Position numbers and translations under genes: made by a program. A DNA stretch of 64,000 bases from Avena insularis (lineage: Eukaryota; Streptophyta; Magnoliopsida; Poales; Poaceae), in contig CM042691.1 of assembly GCA_023614405.1 (NCBI GenBank), positions 171,650,927 through 171,714,926 on the forward strand, given 5' to 3'. Below the pieces are notes generated by a model that saw only the letters and a list, made by a program, of their open reading frames with translations, made no database searches and had not been told where the DNA came from. Shown here in pieces: positions 57,427 through 64,000 of this stretch. The number at the start of each line of letters is the position of its first letter. Within the stretch, counting starts at the first letter, position 1.

Positions 57427-57668
57427 CTGAAGATTGAGGTAGATCATGAGAAAAGAGGGAAATTTCTAAGGTTCAGGGGTTTTGAAAAGTTTTTAAAGTT
57501 TGACTCAGATTTTTCTAGCAACTTTCTTTTCATTCATTCATTCATTCATAGCACACAATACAAACACACACCACAACAAACAAAAACAGATGGTTTTAAG
57601 AACCATTCTATGAAGCTACGATACAGTGGGACCGACTACAACTCACTAACGCTAGTGCTCAAGTGCTA
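57427..57668 (-). other. Spacer between the pre-gag ORF and gag
   Basis: Contains a CATT microsatellite-like run (ATTCATTCATTCATTC at about 57532-57547) and ACACA words. No coding signal. Confidence 0.5.
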
Positions 57669-58394
57669 CTACTCCTTGGAGTCAGCGTCCTCATCATCCT
57701 CATCATCGATGAAGGCAAAGTCATCCTCATCGGTGAAGAAGTCCATGGCCTGATTATCCAGAAAGTCATCATCGTCACTGAGATAGGAGTAGGGGTCTCC
57801 ACGAAGGTCTTCCCCTGCATTCTCCCTCTCCTCCAACTGCATATATCTCTCATGGATAGTCTCCTCCAAATCCGTGATCCGGTGGCGCAGACGGGCAATG
57901 ATGCGCTCCTTCTTGTCGAGCTGACGGCGACGAGACTTGTGATCCTTCACTATCATGGCGATGGTCTGATCCTTCTTAGCGGCGATGGCGTACTTGTGGT
58001 TGGCGTAGGAACGGGCATTGTCCAACTCCTTCTAACGGTCATACATCATGAAGCTGAGGTGGTCCAACTGAGTCTTCAGCTCATGGTGCTATGGGGCCTC
58101 CAGTGGCTGTCCCATAGCATCACACCTTGGGTAGAGCTCAAAGCGGGAACCCATGATTTGATTGATACTCTGCCCACACATACAGGCAAGAGCTTCCTGC
58201 ATGGCCCTGGCAAGTCCATCGAGCCAGTTGATCTCTCTTAAGGTGAACTGAATTCCCTCTATAGTGGGGGGTTCAATTTTTCCTTGGAGACTTGCAACAA
58301 CTAGCCACTTCAAATCTTCTCCTTCTTGATCATTGATCTGAGCTCCGAAGAACTCGGGGTGTGGATGCTCCAGCATCTCCGACAGCTGGTCCAA
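57669..58394 (-). pseudogene. Extra ORF upstream of gag (acidic coiled-coil protein)
   Basis: One minus-strand frame of about 242 codons between the PBS and gag, same strand as gag, interrupted by TAG codons near 58090 and 58033. The N-terminal part begins DQLSEMLEHPHPEFFGAQ. The middle is rich in Lys, Arg, Glu and Gln (KKDQTIAMIVKDHKSRRRQ, RLRHRITDLEETIHERYMQL) and looks like a coiled coil. The C-terminal tail is extremely acidic (DDDDFLDNQAMDFF, FIDDEDDEDADSKE). A TGA lies directly upstream and no ATG is seen at the expected start. I recognise no domain. It ends about 240 bp before gag. Confidence 0.65.
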
Positions 58395-58674
58395 GTCATG
58401 CTCAAAGATGAGGTCTTCTCAATTCCCCAACTAATAAAACTTTCTATACTTCACGTCCATATATAAGAATATAGGATGAGTAAGTTAGTAGAGTGATCAA
58501 GTGTGTCAAACTTTATGTAGGTTTGCAAGATTTTTGGAGGAACATGAATTTTCATGAAAGAGTCGAAGTGATAAGAATGAGAATAAGTTTTTGTAAATAC
58601 TCACTTCTTTGGTTTTGAAACTAAGTTTTTTGATTCAAACGTCCATTCTAACTAGGGTCTCCTATGGTCAGGAT
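58395..58674 (-). other. Tekay-B leader
   Basis: AT-rich leader between the PBS and the pre-gag ORF. Nothing further seen. Confidence 0.5.
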
Positions 58675-58687
58675 GGATCTGATACCA
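58675..58687 (-). other. Tekay-B primer binding site
   Basis: The minus strand reads TGGTATCAGATCC, three bases inside the right LTR; initiator-Met type. Confidence 0.9.
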
Positions 58688-58690
58688 ACT

Positions 58691-61600
58691 TGTCAACACC
58701 CGGATTTTTAATCCGAGATGCCTGTTATCCCATACATCACAATCCTAGGATTACCATTTTTGCGAGACATAACAGATTGGATATCACAGTACATCATCCA
58801 TTACAAAACATACATAAGGTATTACACAAAAAGGATCTCATGATCCAGTTCTTAATACAATTCAAGCAGCAGAATAACATAATAGTAAGCGTAGGCGAAG
58901 CTCCATCTTCAGGGTCACAGGCAATGCTGATGACGAGAGATGATCCTAGTTTTCGTAACCTTCCTGCGGTCCGTCATCCTGATACTCCTCTTCATAGTCT
59001 GGCCACGGGAATAGCTAGGGACAAAGCCATGAGTACTCTTTAAGTACTCGCAAACTAATACTAATAGGTGAAGGGGTTTTTTATAGTTGGGTACTAAGCT
59101 CTAGGATTGTTTTGCAAAAAAGCCAGAGTTACTCTACTAAGTTCAAAAGCAAAGAAAGCTAGTTGAAATTTTTATAACACCTAAGTGGGAACTTGAATTT
59201 CATGTCACCACACTGTTGTGGTCAAGTCAAAGCCATAAATCATTTCACAAGTCCTTTTGAAAAACATCTGACGACGGAACAATATGGCCACTCCAACTGT
59301 CCATAATCGCGGACGCGGCTATTTGAATAGTTTGACACTCTGCAAAGATTGTACACCTTCACCACAACATTCGATACATCCGTCAGGAATAATCCTGAAT
59401 TCACCATACGCAGTATACGGATAATCAATCCTAACCTTTCAATTACACACCCTAGTATAGGCACCTCTCATGTGAGTTTGGCCTCCCAACCATGACCAAT
59501 TGTCATCTTGGGTACTGCACAGGTGGACAATCTTCACAAGGTAGCCTCACCTCAGACCTTGGCCGCAAGGGAACCCATACTAAGGTATATAAATTTCCAG
59601 TCAACCCTACCCAATTTTAGGGTATTGTGGTTGTACGGTAAAATTGGAATGGTATCCCATCCAGACAACCATCAGTTTTATAAAGGGCTAAGGATCATGC
59701 CTTAACATTTTCATCATCAAAATCATTTGGTGTTCGGAAACACATGTCAAAACATTTCAGTAAAATGACTCATCATTCTATGGTTTTCATAACCATTTTC
59801 ACCAAGTATTCCCATCTAAAGTTGATCAAGTTTTATGCTTAGAACTAGCATCTACAAGTGGGGGTAAATAGTAATGATGGATAACAAACAAGTGGGGATT
59901 AGCCAAGTTGAATCTCATGCCTTAGGATGACATCAATATTATCTAACTTAGGCCAAATTTTATGCTCTTTATGCTACCTTCAATTATCTTTCTAGAATCT
60001 ACAAGTCACCAAGTAAACTTTTGATAGAAAGCTTTTAATAAAGAAATAAAATACTAAGCTTGCAAGTAAAACTAGGATTGGGTATCAAGTGGGTATAATC
60101 ACATATGATTAAGGCATATAGTTGGCATAGTAACAAGCAAGTAGTAGCTTGCTAAGCTGCAAGTGTTAGCTTGCTCAGTTAATAGCTTGCTAACTCAACT
60201 AGTAGTATTAGGCTTGCCTTGTGCAGAGCAGTGGTTGAAGTTCTCCTCGGCTTCTTCCTCGTAGTATCCTCCTTCCTCCTCGTATCCTTGGTCGGTACTA
60301 GCGTCTATAAATAAATACGAGGTACACAATCACCAAACAATACTTAATTATTTCTAATCATCACACAAAGGTTCACACTATATGATCTAGCATCATCACT
60401 AATATTACAAAGGTTAAAGCACTTGTCTCATTTATTTTATTTGAGAAAAGTAATTTCTACTCATTGAAAAACTACTTAAGATTTAATATTCTCCAACTCA
60501 AACATGGGATCATGTTGACACATGTCATCACCACATATTTCAGCACATGGGGATGTGATTTAAAGTGGTGTCACAATTTAATAAGGTTTAACCTTTTTAT
60601 TTTAATTAATTAAAGTGACTAGAAATGCCTATGTGGCATTGTTTTATTACTTGATCATTATTTCTATAAGTAAACCTATATATTTTTATATATTCTGAAA
60701 GGTATGGTTAAATGTGATTTTTTTAGAGTTGGAATCAACTCAAAAGCTATTATGGTTGAATTTTGAAAAATGTTTGAATGCAGGAAAGCTTATGCCTTGT
60801 TATTTTTACCATGGGTGATCTACAAATCTAAATGGTTTGAATCCAACGGTCTTGGATTAAGCATTTCAGTACCTTTCTAACAAAATTGGTTTCATGCATT
60901 TTGGTTTAGTGAATCGAGCTGGGTTGATTTTTGAATCTAGGTACAGAACTGGGTTTGAAATTAAATGAATAAACTTAAGTTTGAATTATTGGGTCACGCG
61001 GGATATTTAACTAGGCCGTCCCACTACGCACAGCGCACGCGCGGGCTGGTTAAGTGAGCGACCCCACTCGTCAGTGAGACAACGAGTGACGAAGCGGTAA
61101 GGGGTGATCTAGGCCGCACGATCTAACTCTAATCGAACGGCTCTGGTTCACCGTCCATGTCGGGCAGCACCGGCGAGACAGAACCCTAGCGCGGCCGTTG
61201 GGGGTCATGGGAGGCTCACCGGGGCTCAGTTGATGGTCGGTGATGTGGGAGAACGACGAAGTCGACAACGACGATTCTCCTGGTACCGACAGCTTCTCCT
61301 GGGGCGGCTCCAATCGACGGCGCCTCTCCTCCTCTACAGTGGCGAACTCCGGTGAAACTCTAGCCACCTGTTGCTCGCCTTGCTCCGGGAGTGAGTCGAG
61401 GGTATCAGTGAGAGGTGGGGAGTGAACTGGTGTGAAGAAAATGAGCGGGGGAGGCCTCCTTTTATAGTGGCTAAAGGGGACCAAATGGCGCAGGCTGAGC
61501 TCGTCGGGGACAGCTGCACAGCGAGCTAACGGCATGGCCGAAGGTAGGGGACGGTGCATTGCCTCCCGACGAAGCTCAATGGCTTGATGGCGAGGCGTGG

Positions 61601-62716
61601 GGCGGTGCGAGATGGTCGGAACGTCGCGACGCTCTGGGCTGGTCTGATGCCAATTTAATGGCGCACAACGTGCGTGGTCCGCGCGACAGCGAACGAGGTT
61701 GTCTAGTGGGGTGCTGGTGATCACGTCTGCAAGCGGTGAGGGCTACGCGCGGTCTATGGGCTCGTGTCGCGTGCGGCGCACTGGCGCGCTCTCGGCTCAC
61801 ACGTAGAGAAGCTTGGAATGGTCAGGCAGTGTGGTCCAGGGGCTGGCTGCGCTCGGGGATTGGACAGGTAGTGGCGGTGGACGGTGGCGTGCGTCCCATA
61901 CATGGTGGCTAGGCTTGGTGCTTGCTCTGGCTAGCTAGCCATGGTCGGCTGGCAAGGGTGCCTTAGGGTTGGCATGGCATGGTGCAACGGGTAGGGGCTA
62001 GGGGTGGTCAAGGAACTGGTTGGCACTCGGGGAGATAAGTGTGATCAATAGTGAACAATGCTTAGCCAAATTACTGCTCAAAACAGTGAAGTTTGGCCAG
62101 TTTGATTTTCTGTCTCCAAGTGTTTGATGAAATGGCCGCAAGAAATTCAAATTTGAATTTTTGGTTCAAACTTGGTGGGCTGCCTAGGAACATACTAGGG
62201 AGTATTTGGTTAGTTGGATTGGTCAAGGGGCACTGGTTTGGTTTGGTTTTGAAAAGGTGTGATCTTCACATATGATCAAGATTCAATTTTGAATTGTAGT
62301 TTGAATGGGGTTGCTAAATGTTTCTGCAAGTTTGAAAGGTGGGCTTTGATTCACTTTTACTTGGTCTAGCAAGGGGTGAAAAGAATTGAAAAAGTTTCTG
62401 TTTGAAATCTTGGACTAGAAACACTCAAAGTGACCTAGTGAGCAAGATTGGAAAAAATGACCATTTGCTTTATTTGATTTGTTTTTGGATTTTCTCTTTA
62501 TTTGTTTCTGCTTGGAAATGTTTTAGATCATGTTATATTCATCTTTGAACCATTCCTTACTATTTAGTTGAATCACACAATTCCATTCATGCATTTATCA
62601 AATCATCACATACACACATGCATTCATTTGGTTTTTATTTAATCAAAGTTTTTGTTAACCCTAATTTTAGTGATTAGAGTTTGATGATCATTGTTTCATA
62701 TTTTTGGGATGTTACA
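58691..62716 (-). repeat. Tekay-B LTR, right copy
   Basis: 4,026 bp, homologous to 48825-52850. Instead of ending at a TSD it is followed by a second copy of the element's 3' internal end. Confidence 0.95.
61458..61470 (-). promoter_or_regulatory. TATA box of the Tekay-B right LTR
   Basis: The minus strand reads CCACTATAAAAGG, as in the left LTR. For the complete unit this LTR is the promoter-bearing one. Confidence 0.65.
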
Positions 62717-63062
62717 GACCTTCCCTCCTTAAACGAAATCTCGTCCCGAGATTTGAAAAAGAAGAAAAAGATTAACTAGTATTTAAAGAGATCGGGAAAC
62801 TTCGTTCTGATGTGATCTTCTTGCTCCCAGGTAGCTTCTTCTTCGGTGTGGTTGCTCCACTGAATCTTGAGAAATTTGATGCTTCAGGTTCTGATGGTTC
62901 TGAAAGCTTCTTCCAAAATACGGATGGGTACTTCGGGATACGTCAGGTCATCGTTGATCTCTATGGTCCGGTGATCAATGTTTTTGAAAACTTCCGTCTT
63001 CTCTGGAACTTCAAGGCATTTGCGAAGTAACGATATATGGAACACATTGTGTACTGCTGACA
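62717..63062 (-). repeat. Second internal copy of Tekay-B (PPT and chromodomain end), truncated
   Basis: Aligns without gaps to 52851-53196, with about 14 differences in roughly 345 bases counted by eye. It contains the PPT, the inverted repeat (62736-62754) and the chromodomain end. It is cut at 63063 by another LTR. Confidence 0.9.
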
Positions 63063-64000
63063 TGTGACACCCCCGGGATCAGGGCTAAACAAATCCCAAA
63101 CCTCTGTCTGACATAAGCTTAACCTTGAGCTCGAGAATATCCAGTGAACAATCAATAACACAACAGTGACCCTACGACATAAAATATATTACACTAAGCC
63201 CATAACTGAGCAGAGAACCAAATTATTACAAGGAGAGGTCACTGACCACAAACATCAAACAATAGAAGGAAAATTATGCTATTAAGTATAGCAAACTTAA
63301 CAAATGGCCTAAGAGGCCTGAAGCATAACGATGATGTCCCAGCCCATAGATTCCAGGCTGCCGGCCGGGAACCCCAAGCTACTCATCGATGTCGATGTAG
63401 TACGAAACTCGTCTTTAGGTGAACACTTACTCTGCCAAAAGTATCAACAAAGCAAGGGTGAGTACAGGGTGTACTCCGCCAATTTTTAATATTAGGATCA
63501 AGTTCTCTATGATCTTAGAATCTGGTCACCAAGCGTTCATAACCGTGAACACGGCTTTTCGAAAAGATTTAACCCTCCAGGGGTGTACAACTTTACCCAG
63601 ACGTACCAACCGACTCTTAATGCCAAGCTATTAGCCATCTTCCTTGGAAGGCTGGTAGAGGGTGGTTGGCCACGACCTTTACCTTGCTTTCGCCTTGACC
63701 ATGAGTCACGCAATAAGTATGGTTCCACCATAACGGGTCAAATCCTGAAGCCGGTACTTAAAGATGTGAGGCGAGATTGGTTTACCAGGGGCGCTATCTA
63801 CCCCAAGCAACCTTGGCCACGCTTACCTACCTGTTATGAATGCACCAACTTCACCCGGCAAATCTTTCAAAAGATTTTCTATGCATATGTCGAATGGAAC
63901 GCCTGAACTATGTGACTCATGGAATCTACTAGGCAAGTTAATCAGGCGAGGGGTTCCCAAGCCCCGTGTGGCTGTACGCTCGTCTCGGTTCCAAAGGCAA
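63063..64000 (-). repeat. LTR of another Gypsy element, running off the window
   Basis: Begins TGTGACACCCCCGGGATC on the plus strand, so ends ...GGGGGTGTCACA on the minus strand, similar in style to the Tekay-B LTR end. It also shares layout with that LTR (a stretch like CGTGAACACGGCTTTTCGAA near 63545-63563, compare 59310-59330). Probably a related Tekay-type family on the minus strand. The TSD candidate TGACA at 63058-63062 cannot be confirmed. Confidence 0.65.

Larger units (their letters stand above)
48825..63062 (-). mobile_element. Tekay-B: Tekay/Del-type Gypsy chromovirus, LTR-internal-LTR-internal
   Basis: On the plus strand: LTR 48825-52850, internal 52851-58690, LTR 58691-62716, then a second internal copy 62717-63062 cut by another insertion. 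On the minus strand the first internal region codes (5' to 3') for a pre-gag ORF, gag, protease, RT, RNase H, integrase and a chromodomain. The LTRs begin TGTAACATCCCAAAAA and end GGGTGTTGACA on the minus strand. Inserted into the BARE-B 3' LTR. The candidate TSD GCACC (48820-48824) cannot be checked because the other end is off window. Confidence 0.9.

Noticed and set aside
61071..61724. 217-codon minus-strand ORF in the Tekay-B right LTR
   Set aside because: The corresponding region of the left LTR (51209-51697) is broken into different frames; LTR sequence downstream of the TATA box, probably untranslated.
63058..63062. TGACA next to the 63063 LTR, the same TSD word as at 4517 and 14295
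   Set aside because: Different target sequences and different elements, and the second copy of the right-hand one is off window; a five-base coincidence is unremarkable.

Overview
The window looks like nuclear intergenic DNA from a large-genome grass, probably a Pooideae species of the Triticeae/Aveneae type. The evidence is BARE/Angela-like Copia LTRs, long-LTR Tekay/Del-type Gypsy elements, a Tat-type Gypsy element and L1-type LINEs nested in one another. I see no intact host gene, tRNA, rRNA or CRISPR array. Every long reading frame I can interpret belongs to a transposable element, and nearly all are broken by stops or frameshifts.

Layout. 1-15948: an L1-type LINE (LINE-A, + strand) whose reverse transcriptase is split exactly at its YADD motif by a 9.8-kb non-autonomous LTR element (4522-14294). 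That element encodes only a zinc-knuckle array. 15949-19225: the rest of a BARE/Angela-like Copia element (BARE-A, - strand) into whose gag LINE-A inserted. 19226-20293: a partial LTR of a minus-strand Tekay-like element. 20294-30737: a minus-strand Tat-type Gypsy element with a 536-bp 3' LTR, gag-PR-RT-RH-aRH-INT, and a decayed multi-exon gene on the opposite strand. Its 5' LTR is missing. 30738-32030: a truncated LTR fragment beginning TGATACG. 32031-40490: a diverged tandem repeat interrupted by a 5'-truncated LINE (LINE-B, 32330-37903, 11-bp TSD). LINE-B carries a 2.47-kb TG...CA element with a 5-bp TSD. This stretch also holds 1.5 kb (38311-39834) that I cannot assign. 40491-48824: a plus-strand BARE/Angela-like Copia element (BARE-B), whose 3' LTR is cut by the next element. 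48825-63062: a minus-strand Tekay/Del chromovirus arranged LTR-internal-LTR-internal. It carries gag, PR, RT, RH, INT, a chromodomain and an extra acidic coiled-coil ORF upstream of gag. 63063-64000: the LTR of another Gypsy element inserted in the second internal copy; it runs off the window.

Order of events from the nesting: LINE-A entered BARE-A before the non-autonomous element entered LINE-A. Tekay-B entered BARE-B's 3' LTR. The last LTR entered the second Tekay-B unit. Functionally these are decayed copy-and-paste elements. The most unusual contents are the zinc-knuckle-only element, whose end signals resemble those of the Tekay-type element here; the spliced antisense gene in the Tat element; and the pre-gag ORF of the chromovirus.
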